Below are positions 1-6,150 of a stretch of DNA of 10,957 nucleotides, one piece after another. The stretch covers positions 1-10,957 of the forward strand of contig CAJJPZ010000070.1 of the NCBI GenBank assembly GCA_905193765.1, written 5' to 3'. Every line of letters starts with the position of its first letter. The stretch's first letter is position 1. The translations under genes and the position numbers were made by a program. The DNA comes from an uncultured Eubacterium sp. (GTDB lineage Bacteria > Bacillota > Clostridia > Peptostreptococcales > Anaerovoracaceae). The notes below the pieces were generated by a model that was given only the letters and a program-made list of their open reading frames with translations, ran no database searches and was not told where the DNA came from.

Positions 1-40
1 TATACTGTCCGCCGTGCACACCAAATCTACCCTTGGTCAT
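1..40 (-). CDS. trpB: Tryptophan synthase beta subunit, N-terminal fragment (cut by window edge)
   Basis: Only the first 13 codons are inside the window, reading MTKGRFGVHGGQY. This matches the usual N-terminus of tryptophan synthase beta chains, where a short K-G-R/Y-F-G lead is followed by a GGQY/GGRY motif. The enzyme condenses indole with L-serine in a pyridoxal-phosphate reaction, in complex with TrpA. The ATG is preceded by a strong GGAGGT site at 46-51, five bases upstream. The gap to the trpF stop is 24 bases, so this is the sixth cistron of the trp operon. The name rests on a very short match plus operon position; the catalytic lysine and the rest of the protein lie outside the window. 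Confidence 0.9.
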   Translation of the reverse strand, partial: MTKGRFGVHGGQY

Positions 41-64
41 ATATTACCTCCTGTCTTCTGTATA

Positions 65-742
65 TCACAGGCTGCGTACTGTACGCATCACCTGCATTAT
101 CTTTTCTCTGTCTTTGATCTTGTCTGTCTCCACGCTGCTGCTGAGATCCAGCACCCAAGGCTGCATGAGCCTTACGGCATCCGGGATATTGCCCGCATCC
201 AGTCCTCCTGCAAGGAAAAACGGTCTTGTTATCCTGTCTCTGTTTTCTGCAACTAAAGACCAGTCGAAAGTCGTCCCGCTTCCTTTGCCCTGATCCAGCA
301 GGATATGATCTGCCGTACATTTCTGCGCTTTTTCAAGATCCTGCACAGATCTTACTGCGAATGCTTTTATCACAGGACCCGTATATGCCTGTCCTGAGTG
401 TCTGTCGCTTCTTATCATTCCTTTCAGCTTTTTTATGTATCCGTCGTCTTCGCTGCCATGGAGCTGTATCATATCTATGACGCCTTCATTGTAAAGTCCT
501 GCGATAAGCTCCGGATCTGCATCAACGAAAACGCCGACAGATATTATATCATCGTCAAGAGCCTCTGTCAGCACTTTGAGCTGCTGGGGTGAGACGCTTC
601 TGTGGCTTTTCGGATGATCCACGATGAAACCTGCGAAGTCAGGCTTCGCCTCATTTACGTATCGTATATCACCAATACGCTTGAGACCGCATATTTTAAG
701 CCTTACAGGGCATTTGCCAAGTCCTGTTTTCATTCCTGTCAT
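65..742 (-). CDS. trpF: Phosphoribosylanthranilate isomerase
   Basis: TrpF converts N-(5-phosphoribosyl)anthranilate to CdRP by an Amadori rearrangement, the third step of tryptophan synthesis, on a (beta/alpha)8 barrel. With the chosen start the protein has 225 residues. The catalytic Cys is C18 in RLKICGLKR and the catalytic Asp is D150 in LLDQGKGSGTTFDW. FFLAGGL (175-181) and DLSSSVE (199-205) are the C-terminal phosphate-site strands; the last usually reads DSSSGVE, so a Gly is replaced by Ser here. I chose ATG 742 because AAAGGAAAG (748-756) lies at a suitable distance. An in-frame ATG at 787 would put the nearest GGAGGT about 24 bases away. Roughly 14 residues precede the usual KICG start, a slightly long N-terminus; ATG 733 is a further in-frame alternative. 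A 20-codon ORF fills the gap from trpC and overlaps this start as ATGA. Confidence 0.93.
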   Translation of the reverse strand: MTGMKTGLGKCPVRLKICGLKRIGDIRYVNEAKPDFAGFIVDHPKSHRSVSPQQLKVLTEALDDDIISVGVFVDADPELIAGLYNEGVIDMIQLHGSEDDGYIKKLKGMIRSDRHSGQAYTGPVIKAFAVRSVQDLEKAQKCTADHILLDQGKGSGTTFDWSLVAENRDRITRPFFLAGGLDAGNIPDAVRLMQPWVLDLSSSVETDKIKDREKIMQVMRTVRSL

Positions 743-801
743 CTCTGCTTTCCTTTCTCTGCAAGCTGCGTAAAGTCTGCTTTGCATATCCGGTCTGCCA
801 T
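739..801 (-). other. Possible 20-codon ORF bridging trpC and trpF
   Basis: The ORF begins MADRICKADF and has 20 codons plus TGA. Its ATG lies one base after the trpC TAA, and its TGA overlaps the trpF ATG as ATGA. GGAGGT (812-817), inside the last trpC codons, sits ten bases before the ATG. The frame is different from trpF, so it is not a trpF extension unless there is a frameshift. It may be a translational relay that carries ribosomes from trpC to trpF, or it may be chance. No peptide family is recognised, and low confidence is intended. Confidence 0.25.
748..756 (-). promoter_or_regulatory. Ribosome binding site that decides the trpF start
   Basis: AAAGGAAAG on the minus strand has its GG nine bases before ATG 742. 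This supports the 742 start over the in-frame upstream ATG at 787, which lacks a site at proper distance. Confidence 0.55.
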
Positions 802-802
802 T

Positions 803-1630
803 TTAAAGCGGACCTCCGTTGAGCTGCTGCAGCGCAGCTTTCTTATCGCTGCTCCTCATCAGAGTCTCGCCTATGAGGACAGCATCCACGTTGTTGTCTC
901 TTAGGCTCTTTATATCATCCGCAGTCTTTATGCCGCTCTCCGATACGAAAACTGTATCCGCCGGAGCCATCCTGCGGAGCCTGATGCTGTTGTTCATATC
1001 CACTGTGAAATCCCTGAGATCACGGTTGTTCACGCCGATGATCTTTGCACCTGCATCCACAGCAGCCAGCACTTCATCTCCGTCATGGGCTTCCACCAGA
1101 GCATCCAGCCCAAGGGACTGTGCTATGTCGATATATTCTCTCAGCTGTTCATCATCCAGCAGGCTGCATATAAGCAGCACAGCTGACGCTCCCAGGGTCT
1201 TCGCTTCATATATCATGTACTCGTCAACGGTGAAATCCTTTCTCAGCACCGGGATATCAACAGCCGACGCTATCTCTGCCAGATACCTGTCCGAGCCCTT
1301 GAAATAAAAAGGCTCTGTCAGACATGATATGGCTGACGCTCCTGCTGCCTCATACCCTGCTGCGATCTCAAGATACGGGAAATCTTCTGCAATGACACCC
1401 TTTGACGGCGAAGCTTTCTTCACCTCGCAGATATATGATATCCCCGAAGTCTTCAGAGCTTCGAGGAAAGTACGGTCTGACGGTGCTTTGGCTTTCCCTG
1501 ACAGTTCTTCTGCTCTGATCTTTTCAGCCTGTGATCTGACTTCCTCAAGAGTCCTGATTTCCTTCTGTTTTTCTATTCTCTGCCTTGTTTTCTCTGCTAT
1601 TTCCAGCAGTATATCTGACGCTTCAGCCAT
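803..1630 (-). CDS. trpC: Indole-3-glycerol phosphate synthase
   Basis: TrpC decarboxylates and cyclises CdRP to indole-3-glycerol phosphate, the fourth step of the pathway, on a cytoplasmic (beta/alpha)8 barrel. The protein has 275 residues, close to the family norm. The N-terminal helix region (1-60) precedes the first barrel strand, CEVKKASPSKG at 68-78. That strand includes the substrate-binding lysines and E69. The general acid is expected to be K131 in VLRKDF and the general base E180 in LVEAH. GVNNRDL (199-205), SESGI (230-234) and IGETLM (253-258) form the late strands and phosphate site. AGGAGA (1636-1641) precedes the ATG by five bases. The gap from the trpD stop is 25 bases. All active-site motifs are intact, so a functional enzyme is expected. 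Confidence 0.97.
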   Translation of the reverse strand: MAEASDILLEIAEKTRQRIEKQKEIRTLEEVRSQAEKIRAEELSGKAKAPSDRTFLEALKTSGISYICEVKKASPSKGVIAEDFPYLEIAAGYEAAGASAISCLTEPFYFKGSDRYLAEIASAVDIPVLRKDFTVDEYMIYEAKTLGASAVLLICSLLDDEQLREYIDIAQSLGLDALVEAHDGDEVLAAVDAGAKIIGVNNRDLRDFTVDMNNSIRLRRMAPADTVFVSESGIKTADDIKSLRDNNVDAVLIGETLMRSSDKKAALQQLNGGPL

Positions 1631-1655
1631 TTATATCTCCTTTTCCCATGACGTT

Positions 1656-2669
1656 CTATTTCCTGTTACTTTCTGTGATGAATTCATCGAGCTTCTTCAG
1701 AGCTGCACCTTCATCTATGAGTTTCTCGGCAAGTCTCACGCCCTCTTCAATGGTTTCAGTCCTGCCTGTTATGTAAAGTGCTGCGCCCGCATTGAGGCAG
1801 ACTGCCTGCCTCTTAGCACCCTTTTCTCTGCCTTCCAGAATAGCTCTCGTTATCTCTGCATTCTCTTCCGGCGTGCCACCTGTAAGCTCGCTCCTGTCGC
1901 ATCTCTCATAACCGAACTGTTCCGGAGTCAGCTCGTATGACTGGAACCAGCCGTCCTTTATCTCGCACACAGCTGTTGATTCGCACATGGAGATCTCGTC
2001 AAGGCGGTCACGTCCGTAGACTACCATGCCTCTGGCAACTCCCAGCTTTGCCATTACCTGAGCCAGCGGCTCCACCAGAGATTCGTCAAAAACTCCCATC
2101 AGCTCCATGTTGGCGCCTGCCGGATTGCTGAGAGGTCCCAGAATGTTGAATACTGTCCTGATACCCAGTTCTTTCCTTATAGGAGCCACATATTTCATGG
2201 CAACATGATAGTTCTGAGCGAACAGGAAGCATATGTTTATATCTTTCAGCAGCTGAGCACTGCGCTCAGGCGGTATGGTTATATCCACTCCCAGAGCCTC
2301 CAGGACGTCTGCTGCACCTGACTTTGACGATGCTGCCCTGTTGCCGTGCTTTGCCACAGGAACGCCTGCCGCTGCGATGACCAGCGATGATGTCGTCGAT
2401 ATATTGAAAGAATTGGAACCGTCTCCGCCTGTGCCTACTATCTCAAGCACATCCATATCATGGAGCAGCTTGATACAGTGCGCTCTCATCCCTGCAGCCG
2501 ATGCAGTTATCTCGTCTATAGTCTCGCCTTTCAGCGCCAGCGCCGTCAGATATGCCGACATCTGTACAGGAGTGGCCTTGCCGCTCATTATCTCGTTCAT
2601 CACCTCTTCTGCCATGCCATATGTCAGATCTTCTTTTTTTGCAAGTTTAAGTATCGCTTCTTTTATCAT
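1656..2669 (-). CDS. trpD: Anthranilate phosphoribosyltransferase
   Basis: TrpD transfers the phosphoribosyl group of PRPP to anthranilate, the second committed step. It belongs to the family that also holds nucleoside phosphorylases. The length of 337 residues matches free-standing TrpD; there is no fusion to TrpG. The N-terminal helical domain covers about residues 1-70. The PRPP/pyrophosphate glycine loop GTGGDGSNSFNIST is at 79-92, and KHGNRAASS is at 107-115. The second Mg/PRPP region, YGRDRLDEIS, lies about two-thirds along. The start ATG overlaps the trpG stop as ATGA (2666-2669), indicating coupled translation. The stop is TAG at 1656-1658. Nothing is truncated. Confidence 0.97.
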   Translation of the reverse strand: MIKEAILKLAKKEDLTYGMAEEVMNEIMSGKATPVQMSAYLTALALKGETIDEITASAAGMRAHCIKLLHDMDVLEIVGTGGDGSNSFNISTTSSLVIAAAGVPVAKHGNRAASSKSGAADVLEALGVDITIPPERSAQLLKDINICFLFAQNYHVAMKYVAPIRKELGIRTVFNILGPLSNPAGANMELMGVFDESLVEPLAQVMAKLGVARGMVVYGRDRLDEISMCESTAVCEIKDGWFQSYELTPEQFGYERCDRSELTGGTPEENAEITRAILEGREKGAKRQAVCLNAGAALYITGRTETIEEGVRLAEKLIDEGAALKKLDEFITESNRK

Positions 2670-3241
2670 TTTCTCACTGCCTCCACGAAATTCTCTATCA
2701 TCTTCCTGCCTTCAGGCGTCATTACAGATTCCGGATGGAACTGCACTCCGAATACAGGATATTCTCTGTGCTCCACTGCCATTATCTCTCCGTCCTCTGC
2801 TTCGGCTGTCACCATAAGCAACTCCGGGAGATCTTCTGCTGCAGCTGACAGGGAATGGTATCTCGCTGCCTTGAACTCAGGTCCCATGCCTTTGAAAAGT
2901 CTGCCGCTGCCGCCCTGATATACTTTGCTCTGCTTTCCGTGCATCAGTTCCTTTGCATATGTGACCCTTCCTCCGAATGCTTCGCATATGGCCTGATGTC
3001 CCAGACAAACACCCAGTATCGGCATTTTTTCTGCAAAATATTTTATCGCATCTATACACACGCCGGCGTCTTCCGGTCTGCCCGGTCCCGGCGATATTAT
3101 CAGCGCATCCGGCTCCATTTTTTCTATTTCCTCTATCGTGTATTCATCGTTCCTGATGACCTTGATGTCGCTTTCCACCGAACCTACCAGCTGGTACAGA
3201 TTGTATGAAAAGCTGTCGTAATTGTCTATGAGCAAAATCAT
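2666..3241 (-). CDS. trpG: Anthranilate synthase glutamine amidotransferase subunit
   Basis: TrpG hydrolyses glutamine and channels ammonia to TrpE for anthranilate formation. It is a class I glutamine amidotransferase of 191 residues. It opens with the typical MILLIDNYDSFSYN. PGPGRPEDAG (51-60) forms the oxyanion region. The nucleophile is C79 in GVCLGHQ, and the rest of the triad is H169 and E171 in QFHPES. The HGK motif at 101-103 is typical of TrpG/PabA. Because a trpE lies directly upstream and trpD downstream, TrpG is the better name, though such subunits may also serve PabB. The ATG overlaps the trpE TGA as ATGA (3238-3241), with GGAGGG upstream inside trpE. An in-frame start at 3301 would put 20 extra residues inside trpE and is rejected. 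Confidence 0.96.
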   Translation of the reverse strand: MILLIDNYDSFSYNLYQLVGSVESDIKVIRNDEYTIEEIEKMEPDALIISPGPGRPEDAGVCIDAIKYFAEKMPILGVCLGHQAICEAFGGRVTYAKELMHGKQSKVYQGGSGRLFKGMGPEFKAARYHSLSAAAEDLPELLMVTAEAEDGEIMAVEHREYPVFGVQFHPESVMTPEGRKMIENFVEAVRK

Positions 3242-4743
3242 TCGAGACCCTCCTTTGCCATTTCTATTGCTGTCACTACTGCCTTGGCCTTGTTGCGGCA
3301 TTCTGTGAATTCATTTTCCGGAACACTGTCTGCAACGATGCCTGCGCCTGCTCTGATGCAGATCCTGTCGTTCTTCTTGTAAACCAGTCTTATGGCTATG
3401 CATGTGTCCATATTGCCTGTAAAGTCGAGATATCCGATGGCTCCGCCGTATACGCCTCGCTTGTCGCCCTCCAGCTCGTCGATTATCTGGCATGCTCTGA
3501 ACTTAGGCGCTCCGGAAAGCGTGCCTGCCGGAAGTATTGCGTCCACTGCATCCACTGCATCCTTGTCGCTTCTGAGTTTTCCTGTCACGGTGGAGCCTAT
3601 GTGCATTACGTGGGAGAATCTTTCTATGGAAAGGTATTCCTCGACTTTCACTGTGCCCAGTTCGCTGACTTTGCCTATGTCGTTCCTGCCAAGATCCACC
3701 AGCATGTTGTGCTCCGCCAGCTCCTTCTCGTCACTGAGAAGTTCAGCTTCAAGAGCCTTGTCTTCTTCATCGTTCCTGCCTCTCACTCTTGTGCCTGCCA
3801 GCGGGAACGTACTTATCCTGCCGTCCTGGAGCTTTGCCAGCGTCTCAGGTGACGCTCCTGAAAGCTCTATGTCGTCGCTGGAAAAGTAGAACATGTATGG
3901 TGACGGATTTTCTGTCCTCAGCACTCTATATGTATCGAAGAGGCTGCCTTCTGCCTCTGCTCTCATCGGGTTCGACAGCACCACCTGGAAAATGTCGCCC
4001 TCATGTATATACTGTTTGGCTTTCTCCACCATGCTGCAGTACTGTTCCTCCGAGAAAAGTGTCTTTATCTCTGATTTCAGCTGCAGTGGTCTGAAATCTT
4101 CCTTTTCACCGTGTTTTATCAGCTGTGCCATATCTTCGAGGATCTGCTCTGCTTCTTCATATGACTTTTCTATATCATCGGTGCTCACACCTGCGATCAG
4201 CAGAAGCTTCTGTCTGTAATGGTCGAAGGCAATGACTTTATCGAAAAGCATCAGGTCCATGTCTCTGAACTCCTGATTCTCGTCTTCGTCAGGTCTGCTG
4301 CTCATCAGCGGCTTCAGCTTCGGCTCGCTGTATTTGATATAGTCGTATGAGAAATATCCCACAAGACCACCTGTGAATGACGGCATATCCTCCATGGCAG
4401 GAGTCCTGTAATCTGCAAGGATCTTTCTCAGCACGTCTCCCGGATGGCTCACTGTCACTGTTTCCTTTTTCTCGCTGCCGTCCGGCATGGTCTCTCTTAC
4501 TGTCACCACGTCGTCCAGACATGTTATCTCCATCCTGGGGTCGTATCCCAGGAACGAATACCTCCCCCATACCTCAATCTGGCTGGCGCTTTCCAGAAGG
4601 TAGCAGTGCCTGCTGGCCTTCCTCAGTGTCCTCATTACCTCCACAGGCGTATACCTGTCTGAAAGCATCTCCCTGCATACAGGGATACGTCTGTAATCTC
4701 CGGATGCTGCTATTTCCTTTACCTTGTCAAGTGATGGATACAT
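3238..4743 (-). CDS. trpE: Anthranilate synthase component I
   Basis: TrpE converts chorismate plus ammonia (from TrpG) to anthranilate and pyruvate, the first committed step. The protein has 501 residues, typical for the family. The N-terminal domain carries LLES at 49-52 and GRYSFLGYDP at 60-69. NPSPYM (279-284) completes the region known in the family to bind feedback-inhibiting tryptophan. The catalytic domain (about 230-498) has FPLAGTRVRG (313-322), DLGRNDIGKV (350-359), HVMHIGS (378-384), PAGTLSGAPK (405-414) and AGAGIVADSVPENEF (465-479). The Ala in PLAGT, rather than the Lys of PabB-type enzymes, supports anthranilate synthase over aminodeoxychorismate synthase. GGAGG (4752-4756) lies eight bases before the ATG. 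Expression is expected to depend on the T-box leader just upstream, and enzyme activity on tryptophan feedback. Confidence 0.97.
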   Translation of the reverse strand: MYPSLDKVKEIAASGDYRRIPVCREMLSDRYTPVEVMRTLRKASRHCYLLESASQIEVWGRYSFLGYDPRMEITCLDDVVTVRETMPDGSEKKETVTVSHPGDVLRKILADYRTPAMEDMPSFTGGLVGYFSYDYIKYSEPKLKPLMSSRPDEDENQEFRDMDLMLFDKVIAFDHYRQKLLLIAGVSTDDIEKSYEEAEQILEDMAQLIKHGEKEDFRPLQLKSEIKTLFSEEQYCSMVEKAKQYIHEGDIFQVVLSNPMRAEAEGSLFDTYRVLRTENPSPYMFYFSSDDIELSGASPETLAKLQDGRISTFPLAGTRVRGRNDEEDKALEAELLSDEKELAEHNMLVDLGRNDIGKVSELGTVKVEEYLSIERFSHVMHIGSTVTGKLRSDKDAVDAVDAILPAGTLSGAPKFRACQIIDELEGDKRGVYGGAIGYLDFTGNMDTCIAIRLVYKKNDRICIRAGAGIVADSVPENEFTECRNKAKAVVTAIEMAKEGLE

Positions 4744-4789
4744 TTATATTACCTCCTGAATGTTATCGTTTGCTGTTCCCTGCCGGCAT

Positions 4790-4828
4790 AAAAAAAATCC
4801 CTGATAGAAAACTTGTTTCTATCAAGGA
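4790..4828 (-). terminator. Intrinsic terminator of the trp T-box leader
   Basis: A 13-bp stem pairs 4816-4828 with 4798-4810 around a five-base loop (CAAGU), with one G-U pair. A run of eight U residues (4797-4790) follows. The 5' arm (CCTT at 4827-4824) is also the 3' arm of the antiterminator, so the two structures exclude each other, as in known T-box leaders. Confidence 0.93.
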
Positions 4829-5060
4829 CGAGTTAAGCTCGCGGTGCCACCTTGCTTCATGGTCTGACCCATGCTCTCTGCGAAGTGCCTTCACACTCCC
4901 GGCAACTGACGTATGCCTCCACGTCACAGAATACTCGGCGATACTGAGATATACCTTTGACTGTGCCCTCGGCGGTCCATTTGACAGCTTGCATTTCCAT
5001 CCGGATCGCACCATCCCGGACTCTCTGTGGGCGCACCACTGCCTTTATCTCCGCTTCATC
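4790..5060 (-). ncRNA. T-box riboswitch leader, tryptophan-specific (UGG specifier)
   Basis: The T-box core AAGGTGGCACCGCGAG occupies 4838-4853. Its UGGC (4849-4846) can pair with the GCCA end of uncharged tRNA-Trp. AAGG (4853-4850) pairs with CCUU (4827-4824), and GCGAG (4842-4838) with CUCGU (4832-4828), which flanks the tRNA-binding bulge and gives the antiterminator. Stem I begins near 5060. GCGG (5054-5051) pairs with CCGC (4975-4972) at its base, and the AGATA next to it resembles the loop E motif. GGTGCGA (5012-5006) matches the GNUGNRA distal loop, and AGAGAG precedes that arm. The codon in the specifier position is UGG at 4979-4977, in AAATGGACC. By established T-box logic, uncharged tRNA-Trp stabilises the antiterminator and lets RNA polymerase enter trpE. 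There is a single T-box, not a tandem pair. Confidence 0.95.
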
Positions 5061-5086
5061 GGTTTGTTTGTTGTTTGTTTTCTATA

Positions 5087-5115
5087 AAAATACCACGTTT
5101 TTATGTGTATATCAA
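5087..5115 (-). promoter_or_regulatory. Sigma-A-type promoter of the trp operon
   Basis: TTGATA (5115-5110), a 17-base spacer and TATTTT (5092-5087) fit a housekeeping promoter. TGG just before the -10 gives an extended -10 (TGn). Transcription would start near 5080, about 20 bases ahead of T-box stem I, which fits the leader well. Confidence 0.7.
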
Positions 5116-5209
5116 CAAAAACACAGTATTTCATACTCATTTTATCTGATTCAACATCATAATCACCAGATGATTGTTCTCTGTACCAAATACTATCAAG
5201 CCTTTCAAC
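5116..5209. other. Intergenic stretch between the unknown membrane protein gene and the trp promoter
   Basis: There is no gene here. It holds a small dyad (AGTAT-TTC-ATACT at 5125-5137) ten bases upstream of the trp -35, and AATCACCAGATGATT (5161-5175), another weak dyad. Neither has a convincing stem plus U-tract, so no strong terminator for the upstream gene can be called. Confidence 0.5.
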
Positions 5210-6103
5210 CTACTTCAATGCATCAGTTATGACATCCCCTGTTTTTTCAGGAAGCTCCTCTGCCATACTGTAAAAACCATCATCTGAAGTCTCAGCCGGA
5301 CTTTTATCGCTGTCCCAGTACCATTTGTCTCCGACTCTCAGCAGAGTAGTTTCGAACTCTATCAGTCCGTCACTGCTACGTTTGATCAGAGAAACCGCTT
5401 CATCCAGATTCTCAAGATCCAGGGCGACCTTCGCATCTGCTGCATCGAGCCCATCGAAAAATTTCTTTTCACTGCTGCTGAGACTAACGGTATACTCTTT
5501 CTCTTTTTCATATTTATCCTCAGCCACAAGCCATTCGTAGTTGTCTGTATCACTGTAATAAGCGACGGCTTTTTCAAGATCTTTCTCACTGCAGTAAAGT
5601 CCGCTGCTGCAGTAATACATTTTTATACCGGTGCTGCTTTCGACATGATATACATTGTCTCTTTCATATGCATTCAGCAGTATCTGCCAGAATCCCGTCT
5701 TTTTTCTTATGTTGAATGCTATATCATCATTATCCCCACTGCAGTTCACTATCATCATATAAGCAGTGCTGTCTTCGAGCCTGTCATCAAGATTCGCATA
5801 CACACTCCCATCATATGTGAAACTGCTGCCTTTCTCCCATACCACCATTTTTCCGGTATCTTTGTATTCATCTGCAACAGTCCCGTTAGCAGTCCGTATC
5901 ATCATGATCCAGCCTGCCGGTATGACTGTCGCTGCGACCCCTGCACATATCATTATGACAGATACCACCACAGGCCATTTCACGACTCTGCCTTTTTTTC
6001 TCATGCGCCTGCCGACCACAGCAACTATCACTCCTGCTGTTATAAGTATGATCCCTGTCGTGAATAATATCACCATAAGTACTGCGAAAGCTATTATCTG
6101 CAT
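5210..6103 (-). CDS. Membrane-anchored protein of unknown function, two N-terminal TM helices
   Basis: I do not recognise this 297-residue protein. Two hydrophobic segments are clear: residues 1-30, and 44-69 (from WPVVVSV to the IMMI stretch). They are separated by the basic loop GRRMRKKGRVVK, so the hairpin loop should be cytoplasmic. The remaining 225 or so residues are polar, with three Cys (121, 165, 171), many Asp, Glu and Tyr, and a late VGDKWYWD strand (257-264). They are probably outside the membrane. That last motif loosely recalls small NTF2-like or lipoprotein domains, but this is not enough for a name. Start: ATG 6103 has AAAGG (6117-6113) upstream. A TTG at 6154 would extend the protein in frame but lacks a site. 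It follows the LytR-CpsA-Psr gene by 43 bases, so the two are probably co-transcribed and may both act at the envelope. Confidence 0.85.
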   Translation of the reverse strand: MQIIAFAVLMVILFTTGIILITAGVIVAVVGRRMRKKGRVVKWPVVVSVIMICAGVAATVIPAGWIMMIRTANGTVADEYKDTGKMVVWEKGSSFTYDGSVYANLDDRLEDSTAYMMIVNCSGDNDDIAFNIRKKTGFWQILLNAYERDNVYHVESSTGIKMYYCSSGLYCSEKDLEKAVAYYSDTDNYEWLVAEDKYEKEKEYTVSLSSSEKKFFDGLDAADAKVALDLENLDEAVSLIKRSSDGLIEFETTLLRVGDKWYWDSDKSPAETSDDGFYSMAEELPEKTGDVITDALK

Positions 6104-6150
6104 TATATACTGCCTTTCTCTGTATCTGCCATGTCGCCGGTATCTGTCAT
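6103..6150 (-). other. Possible 15-codon ORF bridging the LCP gene and its downstream neighbour
   Basis: ATG at 6150 overlaps the LytR-CpsA-Psr stop as ATGA. The ORF reads MTDTGDMADTEKGSI and ends in TAA, which overlaps the next ATG as TAATG (6105-6101). It therefore fills the whole gap without a free base. It could be a relay for coupled translation or chance. It is in a different frame from both neighbours. Confidence 0.22.

Noticed and set aside
742..787. trpF start at ATG 787
   Set aside because: No ribosome site at proper distance, and the added residues have no counterpart in the family. ATG 742 has AAAGGAAAG upstream.
3238..3301. Extended trpG start at 3301 giving 20 extra residues
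   Set aside because: It lies inside the trpE coding end. MILLIDNYDSFSYN at 3241 is the family start, and ATGA overlap with GGAGGG supports it.
4763..5014. Minus-strand 83-codon ORF inside the trp leader
   Set aside because: The whole stretch is explained as T-box RNA. The ORF spans the specifier, T-box and terminator, which is incompatible with a coding role.
4377..5087. Plus-strand open frame of 236 codons over trpE and the T-box
   Set aside because: It is antisense to highly conserved trpE motifs and to a structured RNA, with no protein motif of its own.
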